Shown in pieces: positions 6,849 to 14,967 of a stretch of 15,342 bases of DNA. The notes beneath the pieces were generated by a model. It saw only the letters and a program-made list of their open reading frames with translations. It did not search any database and was not told where the DNA came from. Numbering within the stretch: the first letter of the stretch is position 1; each line of letters opens with the position of its first letter. The translations under genes and the position numbers were made by a program. This stretch comes from CAYLSO01 sp964386525 (GTDB taxonomy: Bacteria > Eisenbacteria > RBG-16-71-46 > DASYSL01), in the NCBI GenBank assembly GCA_964386525.1, contig CAYLSO010000227.1, forward strand, positions 1 to 15,342, in the 5' to 3' direction.

Positions 6849-7622
6849 CTAGGCGGTCCGCGCCGGCTCGCCCTCCGGCTCGTCGCCGCCGAAGGAGACC
6901 GTCTCGGCCTCGGGCTGCTCACGCGGCGGCGCCTCGCGGGCGACCCGGTGGCCCTCGATGATCGCGTCCGACACCATGCGCCCGAAGAGCCGGATGGAGC
7001 GGATGGCGTCGTCGTTGCCCGGGATCGGATACTGGATGACGTCGGGATCGCTGTTGGTGTCCACCACCGCCACGATCGGGATGCCGAGGCGGTTCGCCTC
7101 GGCGACGGCGATCTTCTCCTTCTTGGAGTCCACCACGAACATGAGCTTGGGCGGGCCCACCATCTCCTTGATGCCGGCGAAGGTCCCGAGCAGCCGCTCT
7201 TTCTCCTTGCCGAGGCGCGCCCCCTCCTTCTTCGAGAGACTCTCCATGGTGCCGTCCCGCTCCATGGCCTCGAGGTCCTTGAGCCGCTTGATGCTCGACT
7301 TGATGGTCTTGAAGTTGGTGAGCATACCGCCCAGCCAGCGCTCGGTGACGTGGAACTGGCCGCTGCGGATGGCCTCCTCCTGCATCACCAGCTTGGCTTG
7401 CCGCTTGGTCCCCACGAACAGCACGTGGCCGCCCGCCGCGACCGTCTCGATCACGGCGCGCCGCGCGTCGGCGGCCGCCTTGAGGGTCTTCTGCAGGTCG
7501 ATGATGTAGATCCCGTTGCGCTCCATGAAGATGAACTTCTTCATCTTCGGGTTCCAGCGGCGGGTCTGGTGGCCGAAATGCACCCCGGCCTCCAGCAGGT
7601 CCTTCATGGCGAGGTCCGACAT
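6849..7622 (-). CDS. rpsB: 30S ribosomal protein S2
   Basis: The 257-residue protein shows the S2 hallmarks MKDLLEAGVHFGHQTRRWNPKMKKFIF (about 6-32), GIYIIDLQKT, GHVLFVGTKRQAK, ERWLGGMLTNFKTI, LMFVVDSKKEKIAVAEANRLGIPIVAVVDTNSDPD and a C-terminal acidic extension. S2 binds late in 30S assembly with S1. ATG at 7622 is chosen because an AAAGGAGAAGG site lies immediately upstream and the protein then begins MSDLAMKDLLEAG as in relatives; an in-frame start 16 codons earlier has no such support. The 147-nt upstream gap contains hairpins that may form an S2-type leader. Downstream partner is tsf, the conserved arrangement. Confidence 0.97.
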   Translation of the reverse strand: MSDLAMKDLLEAGVHFGHQTRRWNPKMKKFIFMERNGIYIIDLQKTLKAAADARRAVIETVAAGGHVLFVGTKRQAKLVMQEEAIRSGQFHVTERWLGGMLTNFKTIKSSIKRLKDLEAMERDGTMESLSKKEGARLGKEKERLLGTFAGIKEMVGPPKLMFVVDSKKEKIAVAEANRLGIPIVAVVDTNSDPDVIQYPIPGNDDAIRSIRLFGRMVSDAIIEGHRVAREAPPREQPEAETVSFGGDEPEGEPARTA

Positions 7623-7703
7623 CGCTTGCCCTTCTCCTTTCGGTTCGTCTTCCGCCGGGCCGCGGGGCAAGGCCCCACCGAAAGCTGCCCGGCGTGCAGG
7701 ATT

Positions 7704-7726
7704 CGCCGCCCCGCAGGGGGGCGGCG
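7704..7726 (-). other. GC-only hairpin in the rpsB leader
   Basis: A 9-bp stem (CGCCGCCCC with GGGGCGGCG) and 5-nt loop lies between rpsI and rpsB. A smaller GGGGC-CTT-GCCCC hairpin follows nearer to rpsB. There is no T-run. It may be a partial terminator or part of a ribosomal-protein leader; the function is inferred. Confidence 0.45.
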
Positions 7727-7769
7727 GAGATGCGCGGCCCGGCGCGGCCGGCGCGCCGCCGCCGGTCGG

Positions 7770-8162
7770 CTAACGCTTGCTGAACTGGAAGCGCTTGCGG
7801 GCCTTGGCCTGCCCGTACTTCTTGCGCTCGACCATGCGCGAGTCGCGGGTCAGGAAGCCGTTCTTGCGCAGCACGGCGCGCACCGTGTCGTCCTCCGCCG
7901 CCAGGGCCCGGGCCACGGCCATGCGCACGGACCCCGCCAGGCCGGTGAGGCCGCCGCCGCGCACCGTCGCCACGATGTCCACCTGGCCCTCGCGGTGCAC
8001 GACCACGATGGGCTCCTCGGCGTGGCGGACGTGATTCGGCCGGGGGAAGTACTCGCGGATGGGCCGGCCGTTCACCCGGTGCTGTCCGGAGCCGGGCACG
8101 AGGCGCACGCGCGCCTTGGCTTCCTTGCGCCGGCCGGTCTGGGGCTTTTGCGAAGTCTCCAA
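7770..8162 (-). CDS. rpsI: 30S ribosomal protein S9
   Basis: The 130-residue protein matches full-length bacterial S9 (E. coli 130). Visible features are TGRRKEAKARVRLVPGSGQHRVNG (about 9-32), REYFPRP, VRGGGLTGLAGSVRMAVARAL, LRKNGFLTRDSRMVERKKYGQAKARKRFQFSKR. The invariant terminal KR that reaches the tRNA anticodon region of the P site is present. The start is TTG at 8162-8160, supported by AGGAGGAG a few bases upstream. It follows rplM after 46 nt, the universal L13-S9 pair. Confidence 0.97.
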   Translation of the reverse strand: METSQKPQTGRRKEAKARVRLVPGSGQHRVNGRPIREYFPRPNHVRHAEEPIVVVHREGQVDIVATVRGGGLTGLAGSVRMAVARALAAEDDTVRAVLRKNGFLTRDSRMVERKKYGQAKARKRFQFSKR

Positions 8163-8208
8163 GGGAACTCCTCCTCAAGAACGTTGCGGGCGGATCGGAT
8201 CGCGCGGG

Positions 8209-8640
8209 CTAGGTCAGCGGCAGCGGCTTCGGGGACTGCGCCTCATGCGGATGCTCGGCCCCCCCGTACACCTTGAGCTTCTTGATCATCGCGCGGCCGA
8301 GCTTGTTCTTCGGCAACATGCCCCGGACGGCGTAGAGGAGCACGCGCTCCGGATGGGACGCCTGCACCTCGCGGATCGACCGCCAGCGCAGTCCGCCGGG
8401 GTACATCGAGTGGCTGAAGTAACGCTTGTCCTGGGCCTTGCGCCCGGTCAGCCGTACCTTGGCCGCGTTCACGATGATGACGTGGTCCCCCGTGTCGAGG
8501 TGCGGCGTGTAGACCGGCTTGTGCTTCCCGCGGAGAACGGCCGCCACCCGCGTGGCCAGCCTCCCCAAGACGAGCTCCTCGGCGTCGACGACATACCATT
8601 CCCGTCGCACCTCGGAACCCTTCACCGTGTGCGTCTGCAT
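8209..8640 (-). CDS. rplM: 50S ribosomal protein L13
   Basis: The 143-residue protein (E. coli 142) is an early 50S assembly protein. Motifs are REWYVVDAEELVLGRLATRVAAVLRGKHKPVYTPHLDTGDHVIIVNA (about 13-59), LTGRKAQDKRYFSHSMYPGGLR, ERVLLYAVRGMLPKNKLGRAMIKKLKVYGGAEHPHEAQ. ATG at 8640 follows GGAGGAAGC. It is the first gene after a recognisable promoter and probably heads the long ribosomal-envelope array. In E. coli, L13 represses its own operon; the short 5' leader here includes TGTCATTTCGACA, a small potential hairpin. Confidence 0.98.
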   Translation of the reverse strand: MQTHTVKGSEVRREWYVVDAEELVLGRLATRVAAVLRGKHKPVYTPHLDTGDHVIIVNAAKVRLTGRKAQDKRYFSHSMYPGGLRWRSIREVQASHPERVLLYAVRGMLPKNKLGRAMIKKLKVYGGAEHPHEAQSPKPLPLT

Positions 8641-8684
8641 GCTTCCTCCGTAGCTGTCGAAATGACAACCGCTTCAAGCTCGGC

Positions 8685-8714
8685 AAGCTATCACGGGGCC
8701 GCTTCCCATGTCAA
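8685..8714 (-). promoter_or_regulatory. Predicted sigma-70-type promoter for rplM-rpsI
   Basis: On the minus strand a perfect -35 TTGACA (8714-8709) is followed after 18 nt by TAGCTT (8690-8685), preceded by TGA as an extended -10. The predicted transcript starts near 8678, giving a leader of about 38 nt. It is one of very few AT-richer spots in the region and sits just after the maf stop codon. Confidence 0.7.
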
Positions 8715-8726
8715 CCGATCCGGTCA

Positions 8727-9374
8727 TCATTGCCGGGCCGGGCCGCCGGCGCGGCCCCGGGCGGCCGCACGCGGTCCCCTGGCTCGGCGCGGTCTCGCAG
8801 CCCTATCCGCCGCCTCGGCAAGCAGGTCCCGCACTGCCCCCAGGGGCAGGCCGACCACGTTCGACCAGTCCCCCTCGATGCCCGCCAGCAGCAGCGCCCC
8901 CCGCCCCTGGGCCGCGTAGGCCCCGGCCTTGTCGAAGGGTTCCCCCGTGGCGATGTAGGCCGCGATCTCCGCGGCCGCGAGCCGCCGGAAGCGCACCGCC
9001 GTCGCCACCACGCGCGTCGCGCTGAGCCCGGGGCCCACCAGGGCCACGCCGGTGTGCACGACGTGCTTGCGCCCGGAGAGCGCTCCCAGCATGGCCGCGG
9101 CCTCCGCGGCGTCCCGCGGCTTGCCGAGCAGCCGCGACCCCACCGCCACGACGGTGTCCGCGCCCAGGCACCAGGCGCGCGGCCGCCGCCGGGCCACGGC
9201 CCGCGCTTTGGCCAGCGCCAGGCGCCGCGCCACCCCAGCCGGACTGCCGCCGGCGCCGCTCTCGTCCACGCCCGACTCCACCACGGCGAAGCGCAGGCCC
9301 TGCTCGCTCAGCAGACGGCGGCGCCGCGGCGACGCCGAGGCCAGCACCAGGGCCCCCGGCGGCAGCGACCACAA
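8727..9374 (-). CDS. maf: Maf-family nucleoside triphosphate pyrophosphatase
   Basis: Maf proteins hydrolyse the alpha-beta phosphoanhydride bond of non-canonical or pyrimidine NTPs, giving NMP and PPi, and are linked to house-cleaning and septum control. Motifs are LVLASASPRRRRLL near the N-terminus, LALAKARAVA, CLGADTVVAV with the catalytic Asp, KPRDAAEAAAML, SGRKHVVHTGVAL and GEPFDKAGAYAAQGRGALLLAGIEGDWSNVVGLPL. The last 25 or so residues form an unusual Arg/Ala-rich tail, making 215 residues, longer than typical (about 190-200). The start is uncertain: TTG at 9374 or GTG at 9347 just before LASASPRR. It follows dtd after about 14 nt. Substrate preference is not assigned. Confidence 0.92.
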   Translation of the reverse strand: MWSLPPGALVLASASPRRRRLLSEQGLRFAVVESGVDESGAGGSPAGVARRLALAKARAVARRRPRAWCLGADTVVAVGSRLLGKPRDAAEAAAMLGALSGRKHVVHTGVALVGPGLSATRVVATAVRFRRLAAAEIAAYIATGEPFDKAGAYAAQGRGALLLAGIEGDWSNVVGLPLGAVRDLLAEAADRAARPRRARGPRAAARGRAGGPARQ

Positions 9375-9388
9375 AGCCGGCTCGCGCC

Positions 9389-9825
<437 letters not shown>

Positions 9826-9829
<4 letters not shown>

Positions 9830-12066
9830 TCGTCGCCCCCGGCCGCCGGCCGCTCGCGCCCCGGCGCCTGGCGCTCCACCCGCGTGACGCCCTTGGCGCG
9901 GCCGATCGCCGCCATCACCTCTTGCAGCACCCGCAGGTTCGGCACCTCCACGAGGAACGCACCGCGCGCCATGCGGTCCTCGGCCGCGATGCCGGCCGAG
10001 CGGATGTTGGCGCGCGTCGAGGCGATGCCCTTGGCGATGTCGGCGAGCAGCGACGGGCGGTCGGTGCCGTAGACCAGGAGCCGCACCGGGAAGACGTCGT
10101 TCTTGCCGACGTTCCACTCCACCTCCACCCGCCGCTCGGCCGCGGCCGCGTCCTCGAAGGTGTTCGCGCACTCCACCCGGTGCACCGAGACGCCGCGCCC
10201 GCGCGTGACGATGCCCACCACGGCGTCGCCCGGCACCGGCTGGCAGCAACGCGCGAAGTGCATGAGGACGTTGTCGATGCCCTCGATGCGCACGCCTTCG
10301 CCCGGCCGCTTGCCGGCCTGCAGCAGGGCGTCGAGGCCGCGGCTCAGACGCTGCGCCAGACCTTCCTTCTCCGGCAGCAGGCGGCGCATCACCTGCCCGA
10401 GCGGCAGCGTCCCCTGGCCGAGGCGCGTCAGCAGGGCGTCGGCGTCCGCCAGCCCCATGGCCGTGGCGCACTCGGACAGCTGCGCCTCGCCGATGTCGCG
10501 CTGGCCCTGCTTGCGCAGCTCGCGATCGAGCATCTCGCGGCCCAGGGCCAGGGCGTCGGCGCGGTGCTGCTCCCGCAGCCAATGGCGGATCTTGGCGCGC
10601 GCGCTCGCCGTCTTGACCATGTGCAGCCAGTCCTGATGCGGCCGCGCCGACGGCGAGGTGATGGCCTCCACGGTGTCGCCGGTCTTGAGCGCGTAGCGCA
10701 GCGGCACGATGCCGCCGTTGACGCGCGCGCCGACGCAGTGGTGGCCGACCTCGGAGTGCACGTGGAAGGCGAAGTCCAGCGCCGTGGCGCCGCGCGGCAG
10801 CGTCATGAGCTCGCGGCGCGGCGTCCACACGAAGACCTCCTCCTGGTACAGCGCGGTGCTGAGGAACTCCACGTATTCCTCGTCGGGCGCGGTGCGCTGC
10901 CAGTCCGCGGTCTGGCTGACGAAGTGGCCGAGGCGGCGGTCCAGCTCCTCATCCACCGGTCCGCCCTCCTTGTAGACGTAGTGGGCCGCCACGCCGGTCT
11001 CCGCCGTGCGGTGCATCTCGCGGGTGCGAATCTGGATCTCGACCATCTGCCCGCCGGGCACAACCACCGTCGTGTGCAGCGACTGGTAGAGGTTCGACTT
11101 GGGAGTCGCGACGTAGTCCTTGAAGCGCTCCGGCACCGGCGTCCACAGGTCGTGCGCCGCCCCCAGCACCCGGTAGCAGGCGGCGCGGTCGCTGGTCAGG
11201 GCGCGCAGCCCGTAGAGGTCGTAGATCTCCTCGAACCGCCGGCCGCTGGCCTTCATCTTGTGGTAGATGGAGTAGAAGTGCTTCGGCCGCGCCAGGATCT
11301 CCGCCGTCACCCCCTGCTCCTCGGCCCGCGCCCGCAGCTGGCCGATGAGCCCGTTGACGAAGGCTTCGCGCTCCTCGCGGCCGCGGGCCACCTTCTCGGC
11401 GATGTCGCGGTAGGCGTGGGGGTCGAGCGTCTTCAGCGCCAGGTCCTCGAGCTCGCGCTTCATGCGCGCGATCCCCAGACGATGCGCCAGCGGCGCGTAG
11501 ATGTCGCGCGTCTCCCGCGCCATCCGCAGGGCGCGCGCCGGCGGCAGGTACTGCACCGTGCGCATGTTGTGCAGGCGGTCGGCGAGCTTGATGAAGATCA
11601 CCCGCAGGTCGCGGGCCATGTGCAGGAGCATCTTGCGGAAATTCTCCGCCTGCTCCCGCTTGTGCGACTCGAAGTGGATGCCCGAGATCTTGGTGACCCC
11701 GTCCACCAGCTCGGCGACCTCGTCGCCGAAGTCGGTGCGCACGACCGCCAGCGTCACCTCGGTGTCCTCGACCACGTCGTGCAGCAGGGCGGCGCACGCC
11801 ACCCCGGTGTCGAGACGGTTCTCCAGCAGGTCGATGAGGTTCTGGCAGGTGCCCACGGCGTGGGTCAGGAAGGGATCGCCCGAGCGCCGCAGCTGGTGGG
11901 CGTGCGCCCGGCGCGCGAGATCGTAGGCCTCGCCGACCCGCCCGGGATCGGCGCGCGCGCAGCGCTCGCGCACGGCGGCCAGGAAGGACTCGCGCAGCGC
12001 ATCGAGGTCGGCCCCGGGCGCGGCCGGGCCGCCGCTGGGGGGGGTCGCTTCCTCCCTGTCCGACAC
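9826..12066 (-). CDS. rel: Bifunctional (p)ppGpp synthetase/hydrolase (RelA/SpoT family)
   Basis: The 746-residue protein has the full long-RSH layout. The hydrolase HD domain carries HDVVED (96-101) and KLADRLHNMRT (160-170). The synthetase domain has RPKHFYSIYHKMK (260-272), the RFKD motif (314-317) typical of Rel/SpoT rather than the ExDD of RelA, YQSLHTTVV and VEIQIRT. A TGS domain spans about 411-470, the conserved cysteine pair HFARCCQPVPGD is at 603-614, and an ACT domain spans about 658-732. With both catalytic sites intact it should make and degrade (p)ppGpp. GTG at 12066 gives MSDREE as N-terminus; GGGAGG is about 13 nt upstream, somewhat far. It lies 65 nt after RNase P RNA and overlaps dtd. 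Confidence 0.95.
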
Positions 12067-12094
12067 GATGGCGCTTCGCCTCCCGCGGCCGCCG

Positions 12095-12119
12095 CCGGCG
12101 CGGCGCCGCGACGCGCCGG
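12095..12119 (-). other. GC hairpin between rnpB and rel
   Basis: An 8-bp stem (CCGGCGCG with CGCGCCGG) and 9-nt loop lies 12 nt beyond the predicted RNase P RNA 3' end. No T-run follows. It may mark a 3' end or processing point for the RNA, or lie in the rel leader. Confidence 0.45.
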
Positions 12120-12131
12120 GGCGCGCGGGGT

Positions 12132-12489
<358 letters not shown>

Positions 12490-12505
<16 letters not shown>

Positions 12506-12981
12506 TCCCTGACGCGCTTCCCGGCCTCCACTGCTGTAGATGCCCGCGGCCCCGGCCGGATCGGCAGGCCGTCGAGCGCCCGGTTGGCCAGCTCGTCGGC
12601 GTGGCGGTTGGCCTCCCGCGGCACGTGCTGCACCGACCACGCCGCGAAGCGGCCGAGGAGCTGGGCGGCGCGCGCGTGCAGGGGCTTGAGACCCGCGTTC
12701 TTCACCCGATAGCGGCCCGTCAGCTGGCGTACCACCAGCTCCGAGTCGAGGCGGATGTCCAGCTCACACACGCCCAACGCCAGGGCACTCTCCAGCCCGG
12801 CGAGCAGGCCGCGGTACTCGGCGACGTTGTTCGTCGCGTGCCCCACGACCTCCCCGCCCTCGGCCACCGGCGCGCCGTCCGGACCCTCCAGCACGAAACC
12901 GAACGCCGCCGGCCCCGGGTTTCCCCGGGCAGCGCCGTCGGCGTGCAGGCGGTACTTGCCATGGGCACCGGCGTCGACCAT
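12490..12981 (-). CDS. Ribonuclease HI-like protein (RNase H family)
   Basis: The 163-residue protein degrades RNA in RNA-DNA hybrids by family inference. All four acidic catalytic positions are visible: LHADGAARGNPGPAAFGF with D15, NNVAEYRGLLAGLE with E55, IRLDSELVVRQLTG with D79 and HVPREANRHADELANRALD with D129. It belongs to the compact RVT_3-like branch without the basic loop of E. coli RNase HI. The C-terminal 25 residues are basic and disordered-looking. ATG at 12981 gives the normal N-terminus but has no ribosome binding site; the predicted promoter places +1 at this A, which would make the mRNA leaderless. The stop codon lies inside the RNase P RNA 5' end. Confidence 0.92.
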
Positions 12982-12987
12982 TGACGC

Positions 12988-13016
12988 AGCGTAACCAACG
13001 GCCTGGCAGGGTGCAA
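12988..13016 (-). promoter_or_regulatory. Predicted weak promoter for rnhA (possibly leaderless) and rnpB
   Basis: On the minus strand TTGCAC (13016-13011) and TACGCT (12993-12988) are separated by 17 nt. Each matches 3 of 6 consensus bases. Counting from the -10 hexamer, +1 falls on 12981, the A of the rnhA ATG. Confidence 0.35.
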
Positions 13017-13197
13017 GGCGACCGGTCAAGGAGCGGCCGCCCCACCGCGGCAGCGGCCAGGGACTCGCCATGGCCCGGCCGGCGCGGTGCGCTCCGCCCG
13101 CAGCCCGCCGGCCCGCACCCGGGAGCCGGCACCTGCAACTCGCGGCGGGCGCGCCGCCTGCCCCCTCGGCGCCCCTTCTGCCGCTCGGCCCAGCCTT

Positions 13198-13213
13198 TGG
13201 CATACGGGTTGCA
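13198..13213 (+). promoter_or_regulatory. Predicted sigma-54 (RpoN) promoter for fliW-csrA
   Basis: The sequence TGGCATACGGGTTGCA matches the TGGCAC-N5-TTGCA consensus with only one core mismatch. The GG and GC elements have the exact required spacing. Transcription would start near 13225, about 80 nt before the fliW ATG. Sigma-54 control is common for flagellar genes, which supports the call. Confidence 0.65.
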
Positions 13214-13303
13214 GCCGCAGCCGCACGTCGGCCCCTGTCGCCCCCCGGCGGGTCGCCGCGCACCCGGCCAGGAGGCCGGCCGCTCATCGCCAGGAGGACC
13301 TTA

Positions 13304-13771
13304 ATGAAGATCCACACCGCCACCCTGGGAGTCGTCGAGGCCACACCCGAGTCGTTCCTGACTCTGCCCGAGGGGCTCGTCGGCTTCGAGGAGCACAAGG
13401 AGTTCGTCCTGCTCACCTTGTCGGACTACGAGCCGTTCCGCTGGCTGCAGTCGTTCAGCGACCCCGGGCTCTCGTTCCCGCTGCTCGACCCCTCCGGCTT
13501 CGTCTCCGGCTTCGAGCCGGCGCTCGGCGAGACCGACCGGCTGGCCCTCGGCCTCGAGCCCGGAGAACTGCACGAGGTCTACGCCATCGCCAGCGTGGCC
13601 GAGAACGGCGTCGGCGTCACCCTTAACCTACGCGCCCCGCTGGTCGTCAACCCGCGCAAGCGGACGGCCCGCCAGGTGGTGCTCGCCGACAGTCGTTGGG
13701 ACGTCCAGCACCCGCTCGTGACGCAGCGCAGCGCCGCGTCCACGACCGCGCGCGTGGCGAACGGACTCTAG
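13304..13771 (+). CDS. fliW: Flagellar assembly factor FliW, CsrA antagonist
   Basis: FliW binds CsrA and blocks its translational repression until it is sequestered by flagellin, coupling filament assembly to flagellin synthesis. The 155-residue protein shows the family core: FLTLPEGLVGFEEHKEFVLL (about 19-38), PFRWLQSFSDPGLSFPLLDP (about 44-63), VYAIASVAENGVGVTLNLRAPLVVNPRKRTARQVVL. ATG at 13304 follows AGGAGGACC at good spacing and gives the usual short N-terminus MKIHTATLG. csrA starts 36 nt downstream, the classic FliW-CsrA pair. A sigma-54-type promoter lies upstream. No other flagellar gene is visible in this window. Confidence 0.95.
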   Translation: MKIHTATLGVVEATPESFLTLPEGLVGFEEHKEFVLLTLSDYEPFRWLQSFSDPGLSFPLLDPSGFVSGFEPALGETDRLALGLEPGELHEVYAIASVAENGVGVTLNLRAPLVVNPRKRTARQVVLADSRWDVQHPLVTQRSAASTTARVANGL

Positions 13772-13807
13772 AGCGTCCCGCCCGGACAGCCGCCAAGGAG
13801 GGTACGA

Positions 13808-14047
13808 ATGCTCGTCCTATCCCGCCGTCTCGGAGAGAACATCCGGATCGGCGACGACATCAAGGTGGTGGTCCTCGACGTCAAGGGGGGCCAGGTCAAG
13901 CTGGGGATCGAAGCGCCGCTCTCGGTGCAGGTGCACCGCCAGGAGATCTATCAGCGCATTCAGGAAGCCAACCGGCACGCCGCCTCCGTGCCGCCCGTGT
14001 GGCTCGCCGACGCCGCCCGCCAGCTGCGCTCTCCCGAGGCCCGCTGA
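13808..14047 (+). CDS. csrA: Carbon storage regulator CsrA (RNA-binding translational regulator)
   Basis: The 79-residue protein begins MLVLSRRLGENIRIGDDIKV and continues VVLDVKGGQVKLGIEAPLSVQVHRQEIY. The RNA-contact residues L4 and R44 are present. CsrA dimers bind GGA motifs in mRNA leaders, such as flagellin, to block ribosomes. It is longer than the 61-residue E. coli protein; the C-terminal extension (about residues 55-79) is typical of lineages that also carry FliW, where it takes part in FliW control. A strong AAGGAGGG site precedes the ATG. Confidence 0.97.
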   Translation: MLVLSRRLGENIRIGDDIKVVVLDVKGGQVKLGIEAPLSVQVHRQEIYQRIQEANRHAASVPPVWLADAARQLRSPEAR

Positions 14048-14058
14048 TCGCGCCCGCC

Positions 14059-14078
14059 GCCGGCCCGTTCAGGCCGGC
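14059..14078. terminator. GC hairpin between convergent csrA and the zinc-ribbon gene
   Basis: A 7-bp GC-only stem (GCCGGCC/GGCCGGC) with the 6-nt loop CGTTCA lies 12 nt after csrA. The loop contains the stop codon of the convergent gene. It could serve both directions, but no T-run follows on either strand, so intrinsic termination is uncertain. Confidence 0.4.
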
Positions 14079-14773
14079 CGCGGGGCCTCGGTCTCGACAC
14101 CCACGATGAGTCGTCCGCAGAACTCGCAGATCACCAGCAGCTCCCCCTGCCGCGCCTCCTGCACGCGCTGCGGGGGCTGTGCCGTCCAGCACCCGCCGCA
14201 GGCGCCCCGCACCAGGGGCACCAGCGCCGGGCTGCCGCGGGCGGCGCGCACGCGCTCGTAGCGCGTCCGCAACTCCGCCGGCACCTCATCGGCGAGCCTC
14301 GCGCGTTCGCCCTCCACCCGCGCTTGCTCCGCCTCCAGCGCCGCCTGCTCGGCCGCCGCCACGGCCTCGTCCTGCGCCAACTGCGTCTGCGCCTCGGCGA
14401 CGAGCCTCTCGAGCCGGGCGGTCTCGCCGCGGCCGGACTCTTCTTCCTCCATGCGCAGCAGCACCCCGGTCTCGAGGTCGGAGCGCTTCGCCTGCACCTG
14501 GTCGATCTCGCGCTGCAGGGCCCACAACTCCTCGTTGGTCTTGACGAGAATGGTCTGGCCCTGGAACTTGCGCTCCTGCGCCAGCAGCCCCTCCACCTCC
14601 CGTTCGCCGTCGCGCCGCGCCACGCCCACCTGGCGCAGGCGCTCGCGGTGACCCTCCAGGGCGGCCCTGGCCGCCTGCAGCTTCTCCCGGGACTTGGCGA
14701 GGCGCGAGGGCAGGACGCGCAGCCGATCGGCGATGCGCTGGAGCTCGGCGTCCCGCCCCTGCAGGGCGGTCAA
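14069..14773 (-). CDS. Coiled-coil C4-type zinc-ribbon protein (PF02591-like)
   Basis: About 234 residues. The first three quarters are long charged helices predicted to form coiled coil, with the family motif ILVKTNEELWALQREIDQVQ in the middle. The C-terminus is a zinc ribbon: CGGCWTAQPPQRVQEAR and then CEFCGRLIV, giving all four cysteines; the family usually has His where W follows the second Cys. Relatives are often found beside Nif3-like and RNase P RNA genes and their biochemical role is poorly defined. There is no in-frame ATG or GTG between the tRNA and the conserved start. I chose TTG at 14773-14771; GGAG lies only 3 nt upstream, which is tighter than normal, so the start is uncertain. 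Confidence 0.85.
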   Translation of the reverse strand: MTALQGRDAELQRIADRLRVLPSRLAKSREKLQAARAALEGHRERLRQVGVARRDGEREVEGLLAQERKFQGQTILVKTNEELWALQREIDQVQAKRSDLETGVLLRMEEEESGRGETARLERLVAEAQTQLAQDEAVAAAEQAALEAEQARVEGERARLADEVPAELRTRYERVRAARGSPALVPLVRGACGGCWTAQPPQRVQEARQGELLVICEFCGRLIVGVETEAPRPA

Positions 14774-14846
14774 GCGCTCCAGCGCGGGCGGGGTGCAGGC
14801 AAGGCGCGAATCACGAAGAGCATGGCCTGATGGGATGCAGAGAGGA

Positions 14847-14922
14847 TGGTGGGCGGAACAGGGATCGAACCTGCGACCTTCGGCTTGTGATACCGACGCT
14901 CTCCCGGCTGAGCTATCCGCCC
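14847..14922 (-). tRNA. tRNA-Val (anticodon CAC)
   Basis: A complete 76-nt cloverleaf: acceptor GGGCGGA/TCCGCCC, D stem GCTC/GAGC, anticodon stem TCGGT/GCCGA with loop ATCACAA, 5-nt variable loop, T arm GCAGG-TTCGATC-CCTGT and an encoded CCA end. The anticodon CAC is at 14889-14887. Position 32 is A rather than a pyrimidine, which is unusual. It reads GUG, a frequent codon in a GC-rich genome. Confidence 0.95.
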
Positions 14923-14967
14923 CAAACGTCTCCGCGGCGCCGAGGCGGCGCGGAGTCTGCCAACGAG

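Larger units (their letters stand above)
12982..13303. other. Divergent intergenic region between rnhA and fliW
   Basis: These 322 bases hold no supportable gene. They contain a predicted promoter for rnhA-rnpB on the minus strand at the left and a sigma-54-type promoter for fliW-csrA on the plus strand towards the right. The rest is GC-rich sequence whose open frames have no family resemblance. Confidence 0.6.

Noticed and set aside
13070..13303. Possible extension of FliW or a small gene upstream of it
   Set aside because: The in-frame upstream part is Pro/Ala/Arg-rich, contains the sigma-54-type promoter, and the strong AGGAGGACC site points to ATG at 13304.
12982..13416. Longer rnhA frame starting upstream of 12981
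   Set aside because: The extra residues are low-complexity and cross the divergent promoter region and fliW; the family N-terminus begins near 12981.
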